Positions 25,155-34,807 of a stretch of DNA of 64,000 bases are shown one piece after another. The notes beneath the pieces were generated by a model, which was not told where the DNA came from, did not search any database, and was given only the letters and a program-made list of their open reading frames with translations. Made by a program: the position numbers and the translations under genes. The DNA is from Tildeniella nuda ZEHNDER 1965/U140 (GTDB taxonomy: Bacteria > Cyanobacteriota > Cyanobacteriia > Leptolyngbyales > Leptolyngbyaceae), in contig JAHHIG010000001.1 of assembly GCA_019358895.1 (NCBI GenBank), forward strand, positions 496,001 through 560,000, read 5' to 3'. Position 1 is the first letter of the stretch, and every line of letters starts with the position of its first letter.

Positions 25155-27509
25155 GTGCGTATTCCGCTCGACTACTACCGGATACTGGGTTTGCCAATTC
25201 AGGCAACCGCTGAACAGTTGCGACAGGCGCACCGCGATCGCACCCTGCAACTGCCTCGACGGGAATACTCGGATGCCGCGATTGCCTCCCGCAAAAAGCT
25301 TTTTGACGAGGCATTTGCGGTGCTTTCTGATGTAGAACAGCGTCAGCTCTACGACGCGCGGTTTCTTGCTAGAGCCTACGAGCTAGAACCAGAGCTGGAA
25401 CCAGTGAATGGGACTGCGATCGACCAGACACGCGAGCCGATGCTTGAAAGCGATGTTGGCAGCGATTCTCACACCCCCAGCATTGACATCCAGGACAGTC
25501 AGTTTGTGGGTGCCCTGCTGGTGCTACAGGATTTGGGTGAATACGAGCTGGTGCTGCGGTTGGGTCGTCCGTTTCTGACGGGCGGTAGTGCTAGCCTGAA
25601 AGACGGTCATTTTGGCGATCCCGGTATTGTTTTTTCAGATATTGTGTTGACGGTAGCGCTCGCCTGCATGGAGTTAGGGCGAGAACAATGGCAGCAGCGA
25701 CAGTATGAAAATGCCTCAGAAGCGCTAGAAACAGGTCAGCAGTTGCTCTTACGCGAAGGGTTGTTTGCCGAAGTGCGCGGCGAAATTCAGTCGGATCTCT
25801 ACAAGCTGCGACCCTATCGTGTGCTTGAGCTATTGGCACTTCCTGAAGACCAACCCGCCCTTCGCTATCAAGGTATGCAGCTACTGCAAGACATGCTGCA
25901 AGAACGGGATGGCATCGACGGGGCAGGTGACGATCGGTCTGGATTAAATATTGATGACTTTTTGCGCTTCATTCAGCAGTTACGCGGCTACCTGACTGCT
26001 GCTGAACAGCAGGTGCTATTTGAGCAGGAAGCACAGCGTCCTTCACCTGTTGCAACTTATTTGGCGGTCTATGCTCTGCTGGCGCGTGGCTTTGCCGAAC
26101 GGCAGCCAGCTTTGGTGCGGCGGGCAAAACTCATGCTGACGCGCTTAAGTAGCCGTCAGGATGTGCATCTAGAGCAGGCGGTCTGTGCGTTGCTGCTAGG
26201 TCAGACGGAAAACGCCAGTCACGCGCTCGAGCGTAGTCAAGACTATGGACCGATCGCGTTTATTCGCGAACAGTCTCAGGGTTCACCGGATCTGCTTCCT
26301 GGTCTGTGTCTGTATGGTGAGCGCTGGTTGCAAGATGAAGTGTTTCCGCACTTCCGTGATTTGCTGCAACAGCAGGCATCCTTGAAAGATTATTTTGCCG
26401 ATCAGCAGGTGCAATCCTACCTAGAGGAACTGCCGGATGATGCTGACGCTGATGCAGTATGGGCGCTGGACTCATCGACTGCTCATGCAGCCGTAGCGAC
26501 ACCGATCGGCTCGTCTAACCGTCGTCGGGCTGAGCGAACGGCGACGGCTCCTGTGACAGCCGGGGTGAACGGACGATCGCAGCGTGATGGCATTCCGGAA
26601 GCAACCAGCATGGCTGAAGGTAGTCATATTGCCACTGAGCGAACGTTGGAGCAGGAAATGAGCCACGAATACCTGATCAACACCGCACGTGCACATATTG
26701 CGGCTCGTACAGGCACCGCAACGATGTCTCCTGAGCGCTCCACGGAAGGCACAATGCCTGTCGCTGAGCGCATACCACAGACGGCACGTACTCGAAGCGC
26801 AACAGCAACGCGACCAATGGGCGATCGTGTCCGTGCCCCTAATCGTTCCCAGGGTAACGGTGACGGACGTGGCACTGTAGCCGTTAATCGTCGCGGCGAG
26901 CGCCCTGCGAAAACAAAATTGGCGACCTTGCTCCCCTGGTTGTTGCCGTTGGGTGTCATTGTGGCGATCGTGACCTTGGGCTTCATGGCGGGTTCACTGT
27001 GGCGACGGGTTTCTACCCCTGTTGTACAGGAAGAGCAGCTAAACTTGCGGCTCGATCGTCCGCTGATTGACCAGGCGTTACCAACGATTGCCGTTACCCC
27101 TGCTAGCGCGACGGCAACCAGTGGTGTCCTCACTACCGTCACTGCCGAAAAAGTGATCCAAACCTGGCTCTCAGCAAAAGCGGATGCAATGGGTCCCGAT
27201 TACAAGCTGGAGCCGCTAGCAAACGTCCTCGAAGAGCCAAAGCTAGCTGAATGGCAAGCAGCCGCAGCAGAGGCAAAGCGTAGTAACCAGTACCGTAAGT
27301 ACGAACATAGCGTCAAGATTAGCTCGGTAGAGCCGAGTAAAACCAATCCTGACCAGGCAAGCGTTTTAGCAGACGTAACGGAAGCAACTGAGTATTACGA
27401 AGCTGACCAACGCAAGAACGCTGAATCCAGTCCTAACCTACGCATTGATTACAGCCTGGTGCGAAAAGACGGCGTTTGGCGGATTCAAAACTGGAAGCTT
27501 TTACAGTAA
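25155..27509 (+). CDS. ftn2: Cell-division protein ARC6/Ftn2 (ZipN)
   Basis: 784 residues from GTG 25155, 9 nt after AGGA (25142-25145). ARC6/Ftn2 tethers FtsZ filaments at the membrane during division. The N-terminal J-like domain (IPLDYYRILGLPIQATAEQL... RQLYDARF, about 1-70) is followed by a helical region (about 110-430), an acidic/Thr-rich variable linker (about 440-590), one membrane helix (LLPWLLPLGVIVAIVTLGFM, about 592-611) and the C-terminal ARC6 IMS/DUF4101 domain (VIQTWLSAKADAMGPDYKLE... VWRIQNWKL, about 660-784). This is the standard layout. It is transcribed divergently from pdhA with a 230-bp spacer. Confidence 0.92.
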   Translation: MRIPLDYYRILGLPIQATAEQLRQAHRDRTLQLPRREYSDAAIASRKKLFDEAFAVLSDVEQRQLYDARFLARAYELEPELEPVNGTAIDQTREPMLESDVGSDSHTPSIDIQDSQFVGALLVLQDLGEYELVLRLGRPFLTGGSASLKDGHFGDPGIVFSDIVLTVALACMELGREQWQQRQYENASEALETGQQLLLREGLFAEVRGEIQSDLYKLRPYRVLELLALPEDQPALRYQGMQLLQDMLQERDGIDGAGDDRSGLNIDDFLRFIQQLRGYLTAAEQQVLFEQEAQRPSPVATYLAVYALLARGFAERQPALVRRAKLMLTRLSSRQDVHLEQAVCALLLGQTENASHALERSQDYGPIAFIREQSQGSPDLLPGLCLYGERWLQDEVFPHFRDLLQQQASLKDYFADQQVQSYLEELPDDADADAVWALDSSTAHAAVATPIGSSNRRRAERTATAPVTAGVNGRSQRDGIPEATSMAEGSHIATERTLEQEMSHEYLINTARAHIAARTGTATMSPERSTEGTMPVAERIPQTARTRSATATRPMGDRVRAPNRSQGNGDGRGTVAVNRRGERPAKTKLATLLPWLLPLGVIVAIVTLGFMAGSLWRRVSTPVVQEEQLNLRLDRPLIDQALPTIAVTPASATATSGVLTTVTAEKVIQTWLSAKADAMGPDYKLEPLANVLEEPKLAEWQAAAAEAKRSNQYRKYEHSVKISSVEPSKTNPDQASVLADVTEATEYYEADQRKNAESSPNLRIDYSLVRKDGVWRIQNWKLLQ

Positions 27510-27607
27510 GGTTTTGTAGCGGCAACCGTTTTGTAGCAGGTATCGTCACACTTCGCTAACAAGCGTTTAGAAGCAGCGCACGTTCTTAAAGCCGTAGGTA
27601 TCTAATC

Positions 27608-28681
27608 ATGGCTGGTACGCTTTTTGATGCCTACTTGCCACTAGTGCTGTGGACTGGATTGGGGCTAATTGCCTTTCGGTTTGTTCCACAAGCCTTTCCT
27701 CGCCTGCTTGGTCGGGTATTGTACTGGGTTGGTGTTCCCTGGCAAATTTTGGCGCTGGCACGGCAAACAGACTATGCCCAGACTATAGGGCTGGCTCCAG
27801 CGGTAACGATCGCGGCTCTCGTTTTAGGACTGCTCCTTGCCTGGTTGAGTCTGCAAGCCTATCAGCAATGGCTAACTCAACCAGCACAGTCACAACTAGC
27901 ACAGTTACAACCAGCACAGTCACAAACGTCGCAACAACTGCTGTCGTCTGTAACGTCTGGTTTGTCTGACGCTGCCACGATCGACTCGTTTGATGAACCG
28001 CTACCCACTGAGAGCACAACCGTCGGACTCAATCGCTCTCAACGCGGCAGCTTTATTCTGGCAGCAACCATTGGCAATACTGGTTTTGTCGGACTGGGCT
28101 TGGTGCCAGCGTTGATTAGCCAACCCTATGTGGGATGGGCAGTGTTTTATAGCGTGACGCACAACATTGTTGGTACTTATGGCGTTGGGGTGTTTCTCGC
28201 CAGCTATTATGGGCTATCGCGCCAGCAAAATCACTGGTGGGTGCAGCTCCGCGATGTACTATCAGTGCCGTCTTTGTGGGCATTTACGATCGGCTCCCTG
28301 ACGCGATCGATGGAAGCCTCTGATGCGATCGAGCAAGGGTTACATGCCTCTCTGTATTTCGTCATCCCCGGTGCGTTTTTGCTCATGGGAATGCGCTTGA
28401 GCCAGCTTCACGGTTGGCAAAGCATCCAGTTTGCGCTCTTACCAACCGTGCTCAAGGTAATCATTCTGCCCCTTGCGGTAGGGCTGGGCACCACGCTACT
28501 AGGTTTGTCAGGCGATGCTCGGTTAGCGTTGGTCTTAATGGCAGGTATGCCCAGTGCTTTCGCCGGACTAATTCTTGCCGAGGAATATGACCTCGATCGA
28601 GAGGTGATCGCCAGTAGCATTGCCCTGAGCACGATCGCCCTCCTCTTCACCATTCCACTATGGTTACTGCTGTTTCGTTAA
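27608..28681 (+). CDS. AEC-family transporter (auxin efflux carrier fold)
   Basis: 357 residues with about ten hydrophobic segments in two halves separated by a polar, Gln/Ser-rich loop (about 95-140). Family-like features are the N-terminal LVLWTGLGLIAFRF, GNTGFVGLGLVPAL in the second half, and the end VIASSIALSTIALLFTIPLWLLLF. The AEC family carries organic acids or other small solutes, but the substrate cannot be assigned here. The central loop has direct repeats (QPAQSQLAQLQPAQSQ) from tandem ACAGTCACA-like units in the DNA. It lies about 100 bp downstream of ftn2. Confidence 0.85.
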   Translation: MAGTLFDAYLPLVLWTGLGLIAFRFVPQAFPRLLGRVLYWVGVPWQILALARQTDYAQTIGLAPAVTIAALVLGLLLAWLSLQAYQQWLTQPAQSQLAQLQPAQSQTSQQLLSSVTSGLSDAATIDSFDEPLPTESTTVGLNRSQRGSFILAATIGNTGFVGLGLVPALISQPYVGWAVFYSVTHNIVGTYGVGVFLASYYGLSRQQNHWWVQLRDVLSVPSLWAFTIGSLTRSMEASDAIEQGLHASLYFVIPGAFLLMGMRLSQLHGWQSIQFALLPTVLKVIILPLAVGLGTTLLGLSGDARLALVLMAGMPSAFAGLILAEEYDLDREVIASSIALSTIALLFTIPLWLLLFR

Positions 28682-28711
28682 ACGTCGAAAGTCAGGAGTT
28701 GATGATTATCA

Positions 28712-28766
28712 CTGCCTCCTGCCTTCTGCCTTCTGCCCCCTGCCTTCTGCCCCTGCCTTCTCACTT
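28712..28766. repeat. Heptamer repeat tract (CTGCCTT type)
   Basis: About seven degenerate CTGCCTT/CTGCCCC units, the reverse complement of the AGGCAGA class, lie between the convergent AEC and glyA genes. The tract touches the last codons of glyA. Confidence 0.8.
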
Positions 28767-28769
28767 CTT

Positions 28770-30053
28770 CTACACCAACGCTGGTACTGGAACGCTTAGA
28801 TGCGGATAGAGCGGAAAGCGGCTGCACAGGTTAGCTACCCGTTGGCGGCAGTTTTGGGCAACGGTTGTGTCATCGGGACTCAGCAGGCGATCGGCAATAA
28901 TGTTGCCAATCTCTGTAAATTCTGTTTGCCCCATACCGCGCGTCGTCATAGCAGGCGAACCTAACCGTAGACCGCTGGTGACAAAGGGCGATTCTGGGTC
29001 AAACGGCACTGTGTTTTTGTTGGCTGTGATGTTGACACCGCTCACCAACTGGTCTGCCAGCTTTCCAGTCATGCCAATGGAGCGCAGGTCTACCAGCAGC
29101 AGGTGATTGTCGGTACCGCCAGAGACTGTCTTCAGCCCACGTGCCTGTAATTGAGCTGCCAGAGCACGAGCATTCTCAATGACCTGACCGCTATAGGTTT
29201 TAAATTCAGGCTTCAGCGCTTCGCCAAACGCCACAGCTTTCGCAGCAATGACATGCTCCAACGGTCCACCCTGGCTGCCCGGAAACACGGCTTTGTCGAG
29301 CTTCTTGCCCAATTCAGCATCCCGAGTCAGAATCAAGCCGCCTCTAGGTCCACGCAGCGTTTTGTGGGTCGTAGTGGTGACGACATCGCAGTAAGGAATG
29401 GGGCTGGGATGATGCCCTGTAGCAATCAGTCCGGCGATGTGTGCCACGTCTGCCAGCAGGTAGGCACCCACTTCATCGGCGATCGCCCGAAACTTGTCGA
29501 ACTCAATGATGCGAGGATAGGCGGAGTAGCCGCAGATCAACAGCTTGGGACGGTGTTGCAGCGCCAAGTCTCGAATCTGGTCGTAGTCCAACTGCTCTGT
29601 TTCTGCACTCACGCCGTAGTGCTGCGCCTTAAACCACTTGCCTGAAACGTTGACAGGCGATCCATGCGTTAAATGTCCCCCGTGAGATAAATCCATACCC
29701 ATGATGGTGTCGCCCGGTTCTAGCAGGCTTAAAAACACCGCAAAGTTTGCCTGTGCGCCAGAGTGAGGCTGTACGTTTGCATGTGCTGCGCCAAAAAGCT
29801 GCTTGGCGCGATCGATCGCCAATGCTTCTACCTGGTCGATGAACTCACAGCCACCGTAGTAACGCTTGCCCGGAAGCCCTTCAGCATATTTGTTTGTCAG
29901 TACAGAGCCTTGCGCTGCCATCACTGCCGCAGACGTAAAGTTCTCGCTGGCAATGAGTTCCAGGTGATCCTGCTGACGCTGGAGTTCCTGCTGAATCATG
30001 CTGGCGATCGCGGGATCAGTCTCGGTAAGAAAATCTAAGTCAGTTCGAGTCAC
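28770..30053 (-). CDS. glyA: Serine hydroxymethyltransferase
   Basis: 427 residues from GTG 30053. It makes glycine and 5,10-methylene-tetrahydrofolate from serine, using pyridoxal phosphate. The PLP site is [13 protein letters not shown] (Lys in THKTL), with LIASENFTS at the N-terminus, [16 protein letters not shown], and [11 protein letters not shown]. Length and all core motifs are standard. It is read as a single gene, with no neighbour in the folate pathway. Confidence 0.97.
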   Translation of the reverse strand: MTRTDLDFLTETDPAIASMIQQELQRQQDHLELIASENFTSAAVMAAQGSVLTNKYAEGLPGKRYYGGCEFIDQVEALAIDRAKQLFGAAHANVQPHSGAQANFAVFLSLLEPGDTIMGMDLSHGGHLTHGSPVNVSGKWFKAQHYGVSAETEQLDYDQIRDLALQHRPKLLICGYSAYPRIIEFDKFRAIADEVGAYLLADVAHIAGLIATGHHPSPIPYCDVVTTTTHKTLRGPRGGLILTRDAELGKKLDKAVFPGSQGGPLEHVIAAKAVAFGEALKPEFKTYSGQVIENARALAAQLQARGLKTVSGGTDNHLLLVDLRSIGMTGKLADQLVSGVNITANKNTVPFDPESPFVTSGLRLGSPAMTTRGMGQTEFTEIGNIIADRLLSPDDTTVAQNCRQRVANLCSRFPLYPHLSVPVPALV

Positions 30054-30350
30054 AGAGGAAACCCCTCAAAAAGCGGAACAACAACGTTCAGAAGGGTTAT
30101 CCAGCCAAACGTTCTTTCCTACTTTAGCAGCCCTCACGCGGGGGTAGGAAAAATCCCTTTTGAGTCCATCAGAGTCGTCCTATTCACAGGCAGACAGAGT
30201 GACGATTGAGCCAAAATGAGTCAAGCAATACGATGATGCTAAATGAGGTGTATTAAGCTGTGTACCAGCGATCCTCAACTTGTTTGACAGACCCATACAA
30301 TAAAGTCAGGGTGGTGAACTCAGGGATCGATCGTTCACTGGAGGTGTTGC

Positions 30351-30548
30351 GTGTTAGTCATCCTCATGGACAATCAGCTCATTACCCCGCAGGCGGTCTG
30401 CGAAACGTGCGTCATGGCAGACCAAAGCGGCAAACCCCGCTGGCAGAGTGGGCAGCTCCGCTGTGGTCACGCTATCCGCAAGGCAACCGAGCAGCAGCCC
30501 GACCAGTTTGAGTGTCAAATGGGCTTTCGGATTGCAGATATTAAGTAG
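30351..30548 (+). CDS. Small Cys-rich protein (CxxC...CGH), conserved-looking
   Basis: 65 residues from GTG 30351, preceded by a strong GGAGGTG (30340-30346). The sequence reads ITPQAVCETCVMADQSGKPR then GQLRCGHAI and FECQMGFRIADI. Four Cys (CxxC, C-G-H, C) with a His look like a zinc-binding site. I recall similar small proteins in other cyanobacteria but know no function. An alternative ATG start at 30366 lies too far from the Shine-Dalgarno. It ends in a region of heptamer repeats. Confidence 0.65.
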   Translation: MLVILMDNQLITPQAVCETCVMADQSGKPRWQSGQLRCGHAIRKATEQQPDQFECQMGFRIADIK

Positions 30549-30574
30549 CTACAAGGGACGGCATGTAACTGCAT

Positions 30575-30766
30575 GGCAGAAGGCTAAAGGCAGAAGGCAG
30601 GAGGCAGAAGGCAGAAGGCAGAAGCTAATACATCTCACACCTCACACCTCACTTCCGCCAAGAGGCTAAAGGCTAAAGCTGAAGGAGTTTTGGTTATGAA
30701 TTGTAGTGGTGAGAAGATTGCTGACGGCTGATAGCTGACGGCTGATAGCTGACCGCTGACCGCTCA
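30575..30766. repeat. Composite heptamer repeat, AGGCAGA and GCTGATA classes
   Basis: AGGCAGA-type units (30575-30615) run into a unique-looking core AAGCTAATAC ... CTCACACCTCAC ... TTCCGCCAAGAGG (to 30665). After a short gap, GCTGACG/GCTGATA/GCTGACC units occupy 30720-30763. The core is found again, reverse-complemented, at 53450-53500. No gene is apparent between 30549 and 30833. Confidence 0.85.
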
Positions 30767-30833
30767 ATCAACTCAAAACTCAGAGCCAGGATTACTCTGC
30801 TGGTTGCTTCAGGTTGTAGACTGAACTCGTCGA

Positions 30834-31598
30834 GTGAGCGGTATGGATATGTCTGTTGCAAATCCTTCTCTTGTAAGTCTGTCTGTTGCAGAGCGGGTAA
30901 TTGTGCCGCTGGATGTGTCGAGTGAGCGTGCGGCGATCGCCCTCATTGAGCAACTGCCTCAAGTCATCTTTTGGAAAGTTGGCTTGGAACTCTTTGTGAG
31001 CAGCGGTTCAGGCATTTTGGCTGCACTCAAGGAACGGCAGAAGCGGATTTTTCTAGACCTTAAGTTTCACGATATTCCCAATACGGTCGCGGGTGCCTGT
31101 GGTGCAGCGGCTCGCTATGGTATTGATTTAGTGACACTGCACGCGACCAACGGCAAAGAGGCACTGCAAGCCGCGCAGCAGGCAGCGGCAGCAGGTGCTG
31201 TAGAAGCAGGATATCCCACCCCAAAGCTGCTGGCAATTACGCTGTTGACGAGTTTAACGGCGCGATCGCTGGCATTTGAGCTAAAAATTCCGCTTGAGCT
31301 GCCAGAATACGTGTTGCACATGGCGCTTCTAGCACAAGAAAATGGGCTTGCAGGAGCTGTCTGTTCACCCCAAGAAGTTGAGCAGTTGCGGCAGGCATGC
31401 GGTGATAATTTTCTGCTCGTGTGTCCCGGTGTTCGACCAACCTGGGCAGATGCGAACGATCAGCGACGTACCATCACACCAACGGCAGCACTTAAAGCAG
31501 GCGCAGACTACTTGGTGATTGGTCGCCCGATTACAGCCGCCACTGATCCCGTTGCTGCGTTTGAGCGTATCTGCGAAGAACTGGCAACGGTGGCGTAA
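30834..31598 (+). CDS. pyrF: Orotidine 5'-phosphate decarboxylase
   Basis: 254 residues from GTG 30834; in-frame ATGs at 30843 and 30849 are equally possible, as no strong Shine-Dalgarno decides. It converts OMP to UMP in pyrimidine synthesis. Motifs: VIVPLDVSS (strand 1 Asp), the catalytic [13 protein letters not shown] (Asp/Lys/Asp), VTLHAT, and phosphate-binding [10 protein letters not shown] near the C-terminus. Length is typical for the bacterial 230-250 residue enzyme. Confidence 0.95.
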   Translation: MSGMDMSVANPSLVSLSVAERVIVPLDVSSERAAIALIEQLPQVIFWKVGLELFVSSGSGILAALKERQKRIFLDLKFHDIPNTVAGACGAAARYGIDLVTLHATNGKEALQAAQQAAAAGAVEAGYPTPKLLAITLLTSLTARSLAFELKIPLELPEYVLHMALLAQENGLAGAVCSPQEVEQLRQACGDNFLLVCPGVRPTWADANDQRRTITPTAALKAGADYLVIGRPITAATDPVAAFERICEELATVA

Positions 31599-31656
31599 GG
31601 GAAAGGGAAGTGGGGAGTCGGGAGTGGGGTGTAACGACAGAGGGGCGGGGAGAAAA

Positions 31657-32322
31657 ATGGTGATGAACCGAAACGGAACTTGCTGGCAGTGCTTACTGGT
31701 CAGAATCGGAACACTAGCTGGACTGGGAATCGTTGGGCTGTTAGCACCAGTCACGGCTGCCACATTGTCTAGCGATCGCGATCGCCTCCCTATTCATCCC
31801 AACCGTCCATTACTTTATAACCCTATTCCCTACTCCCTACTCCCTACTTCCCCTACCCGCCTCACCCGCAAATTTACCTGTCCCACTACATTAGAAGCGT
31901 TGACGGCTGCCCTTTTGCGAGATTTACCAGGCTATATCAACCGCTCCAATTTCCGGTTGGCTTCACGGCAGACCACCAACCCGACCTATGCCATTGTTGC
32001 CAGTCAGCCTGATTTCTTGCCGTTACCAACCGACTCTAACGAGTATCAAAGTCCAACGGATACTAGTCTGCATCAGGTCTTTTTCACCGTTCTAGAGCGG
32101 CAGTACAGTGGCAGGCAGGTCGTTGAGTTTCAGCAATTCCATTGGCTGTTTTTGGCACAAACGACGGACGGTTGGCAACTGGCACTCCTTTTTTCTCGGA
32201 TTGGCGCTTATCAGAACGATCGCCAGCCCGTTACGCCACCCCGCGACAGCAGCCAAAGTGCGACTGCCGAAGCTATTCGAGCCTGGCTACGCAGTTGTGA
32301 AGCTGGGTCAGTCAAGCCTTGA
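31657..32322 (+). CDS. Secreted protein of unknown function
   Basis: 221 residues from ATG 31657 (GGGGAGA upstream); ATG 31663 is also possible. An N-terminal hydrophobic segment (LLVRIGTLAGLGIVGLLAPVTAA) looks like a signal peptide. The folded part begins at KFTCPTTLEALTAALLRDLPGYINR and includes an IVASQPDFLPLP segment and a WLFLAQTTDGWQLALLFSRIG strand pair. It resembles exported cyanobacterial proteins of unknown role. Residues about 56-67 (PIPYSLLPTSPT) are encoded by a run of CCCTACT heptamers (31821-31856), so a repeat has become part of the coding sequence. Confidence 0.7.
   Translation: MVMNRNGTCWQCLLVRIGTLAGLGIVGLLAPVTAATLSSDRDRLPIHPNRPLLYNPIPYSLLPTSPTRLTRKFTCPTTLEALTAALLRDLPGYINRSNFRLASRQTTNPTYAIVASQPDFLPLPTDSNEYQSPTDTSLHQVFFTVLERQYSGRQVVEFQQFHWLFLAQTTDGWQLALLFSRIGAYQNDRQPVTPPRDSSQSATAEAIRAWLRSCEAGSVKP
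31821..31856. repeat. Short heptamer tract within a gene
   Basis: Five CCCTACT-like units in a row, in the frame of the surrounding secreted-protein gene. The same unit forms the long array at 32400-32602. Confidence 0.75.
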
Positions 32323-32329
32323 GGGCTAT

Positions 32330-32602
<273 letters not shown>

Positions 32603-32614
32603 CCGCTCACCGAC

Positions 32615-33514
32615 TTAAAGTGCAAACCCTTGCACGATCGTCGTTCCCAATGTCCCTTCAAACGTTGGTTTGGTGGCGGTGATAAGAACAGCGACTCGCT
32701 TACCATCGGGGGATAGCGTCACCTGACGGATGGAATAGTCCAGCACGTAGTCTCTGAAGTTATTGAGGGAGTCGAGCGATCGCTCCTGTCCGTTGTAGTT
32801 CACCCTCAACTGCATTGAGGCTCTGTCCTGTGTGCTTTTCTGTCGCAGGCGAAGCTGTAGGGGTTGGCTATTGTGGAGGCGAATCGTGACGGTTTCACTG
32901 CCATCAACAGCGCGCGATCGAGACAGAATCGGAATCTCTGTGCCTGCGATGGGTGGTGTCAGGTTCAGATCCTGGCGTACTTTCCACGTTTGCTTCAACA
33001 GATCGGTTTCGGCTTCAGCCGTATGCGTTTCTGCCTCTTTTTCGCCATACCGCGTCTCGATGCACCCGTTTTCGACGCAGCGATTAGACGCGACATCGAC
33101 CAACTGCAACACTGATTTGGGCACGCCAGCCCCTGTATCCCGCGAACTTTCGAGATAGATGAAATAGTTGCTGTCCGGTGAAAAGCCTGCCATCCGTGGG
33201 GTTGCTCGAAAGGTTGGTGTGCGTTCGAGCGGTAGTGCTTTGGTCGGTGACGCTGAGGCGATCGGCGCTGGAGGCATTTTGGCTGGAACTGGTGCGATCG
33301 GTTTTGGCTGTCCTGCTGAAGTCGGCGATTTGGGCAGACTACTTCCCGAAGGCGTTACTGAAGGGGTTGGTGTTGAAAACGTTTCAGGTTGCGCCGCGAT
33401 CGGGCTAGGAGCATCAGCCGTCTGATCGGGAAGGGGCTGTGAACAAGCAGCCAGCAGTGCCAGTGCCACTGCAGAGGGAACCCAGCGAAGAATGGTTTGA
33501 GATGGTCGCCACAT
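32615..33514 (-). CDS. Probable lipoprotein of unknown function
   Basis: 299 residues from ATG 33514. The N-terminus (MWRPSQTILRWVPSAVALALLAAC) ends in a lipobox LLAAC with Cys24, so the protein is probably lipid-anchored. A Pro/Ser/Thr-rich linker (about 30-105) precedes a globular part with FSPDSNYFIYLESSRDTGAG and a C-terminal LSPDGKRVAVLITATKPT; these resemble WD40/TolB-like beta-propeller blades, but only two are seen. A longer frame to 33754 exists, yet the lipoprotein start is far more convincing. Confidence 0.7.
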   Translation of the reverse strand: MWRPSQTILRWVPSAVALALLAACSQPLPDQTADAPSPIAAQPETFSTPTPSVTPSGSSLPKSPTSAGQPKPIAPVPAKMPPAPIASASPTKALPLERTPTFRATPRMAGFSPDSNYFIYLESSRDTGAGVPKSVLQLVDVASNRCVENGCIETRYGEKEAETHTAEAETDLLKQTWKVRQDLNLTPPIAGTEIPILSRSRAVDGSETVTIRLHNSQPLQLRLRQKSTQDRASMQLRVNYNGQERSLDSLNNFRDYVLDYSIRQVTLSPDGKRVAVLITATKPTFEGTLGTTIVQGFAL

Positions 33515-33793
33515 GGGAGGGTTAAAGAAATAGGGAATGCAGGTAGGCTCAATGTATCGCTTTCGGGAGAACAAGCCAACGCTGCTGTTTGGGATACTAA
33601 ATCGATACGCTGCTTGAGCAAGTGATTCCGGAAACGGCACTGAAGCAGGCAGAAGAAGAATCTTGTGGGTTTTATCCTTCGCGGCTTGATATGGGCAAAG
33701 CTGAACACATTGGGAGAACAGTTGAGATGGAGCCGATTGCGGAAAATCGGTCATTATAAAAGATATCCCTGCCAGTGCGTTGAGGGAGCAACC

Positions 33794-34516
33794 ATGCCAT
33801 TTTTACCGTTTCGAGAGACTGACTCGATTCCTTACTTTGCCGATCGCCACGAGGCGGGTGAAAAGCTGGCACAGGCAGTTTTGCAGAGAGCTAGCCAGCA
33901 CCCTGAGCTGGAAACGGCGCGCTTTGTCGTGTATGCGTTGCCAAAGGGTGGTCTACCGATCGCCGCCCCCATTGCAGCCCTACTAGGCTGCCCGTTAGAT
34001 GTTATTGTGGCGAAAAAAATTACCCGACCCGATAATGTGGAATTGGCGATCGGAGCTGTGACAGCCGATGGGTACGTGGTCTGGGATGCTCACCGTCGTA
34101 GCACGTCTATATTGCCCTCCTACATTGGTTCAGATGCATCCAAGGCGACCTTAGCTCCAGCCAACCAGTACCACGCGGCGCTGCAAGAGGCACTTTGTCA
34201 CGCGCAGGCTCAGTTAGCAGAACTATCTCCTGACAGCCCTCGCTTTAGCCCCCAAGGGGCGATCGCCCTTCTGGTAGACGATGGCATTGCGACAGGCATG
34301 ACCATTGCCGCAGCGGTGCAGGCAGTGCGATCGCAACAGCCAGACCAAATTTGGCTTTGTGCGCCCGTTGCACCGCTTGAGCTGTTGCCGCTGCTGCGAT
34401 CCTATGGCGATCGGGTGATTGTGCTGGCAACACCGCACCCCTTTTACAGCGTGAGTCGCTTTTATAAAGCGTTTCCTCAGGTGACAATGACAGAAGCCGC
34501 TACCTATCTGCAATGA
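33794..34516 (+). CDS. Phosphoribosyltransferase-family protein
   Basis: 240 residues from ATG 33794 (GAGGGAG upstream). The PRPP-binding loop LLVDDGIATGMT is clear, together with YALPKGGLPIAAPIAALLG and VIVAKKITRPDN. These mark the uncharacterised PRTase branch often found as stand-alone 'phosphoribosyltransferase' proteins in cyanobacteria. The substrate base is unknown. An insert of about 45 residues (WDAHRRSTSILPSYIG...) lies between the hood and PRPP loop. Divergent from the lipoprotein gene with a 279-bp spacer. Confidence 0.85.
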   Translation: MPFLPFRETDSIPYFADRHEAGEKLAQAVLQRASQHPELETARFVVYALPKGGLPIAAPIAALLGCPLDVIVAKKITRPDNVELAIGAVTADGYVVWDAHRRSTSILPSYIGSDASKATLAPANQYHAALQEALCHAQAQLAELSPDSPRFSPQGAIALLVDDGIATGMTIAAAVQAVRSQQPDQIWLCAPVAPLELLPLLRSYGDRVIVLATPHPFYSVSRFYKAFPQVTMTEAATYLQ

Positions 34517-34807
34517 TCGAGCGGTTTAGTTTTCGACCAGCTCACACTTCAAAGCGCCCAGTCTTTACTCCACATTGGCTGAATCGAGAACGATTACCCT
34601 AGAATTTAGAGACGACAGAAATAAAGAACTTGCAAGAAAATAAGCTCCCAGTGGTTTGGGTTTTGGCTCCGCTCAACCCGCGATCACCGGAGATTGAGCG
34701 CAGTCGTAATCTATCTGCTTGGTAGACTATTAAACCGCAAGTCTCTAAGTATCTTCTGAGGACTACCCCTAACGGGCATTTACCAACCGCTCTACGCATT
34801 TTGCAGC

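Noticed and set aside
30054-30350. Possible glycine riboswitch upstream of glyA
   Set aside because: No conserved glycine-aptamer core could be recognised in the - strand leader; only a short GC-rich hairpin near 30140-30160.
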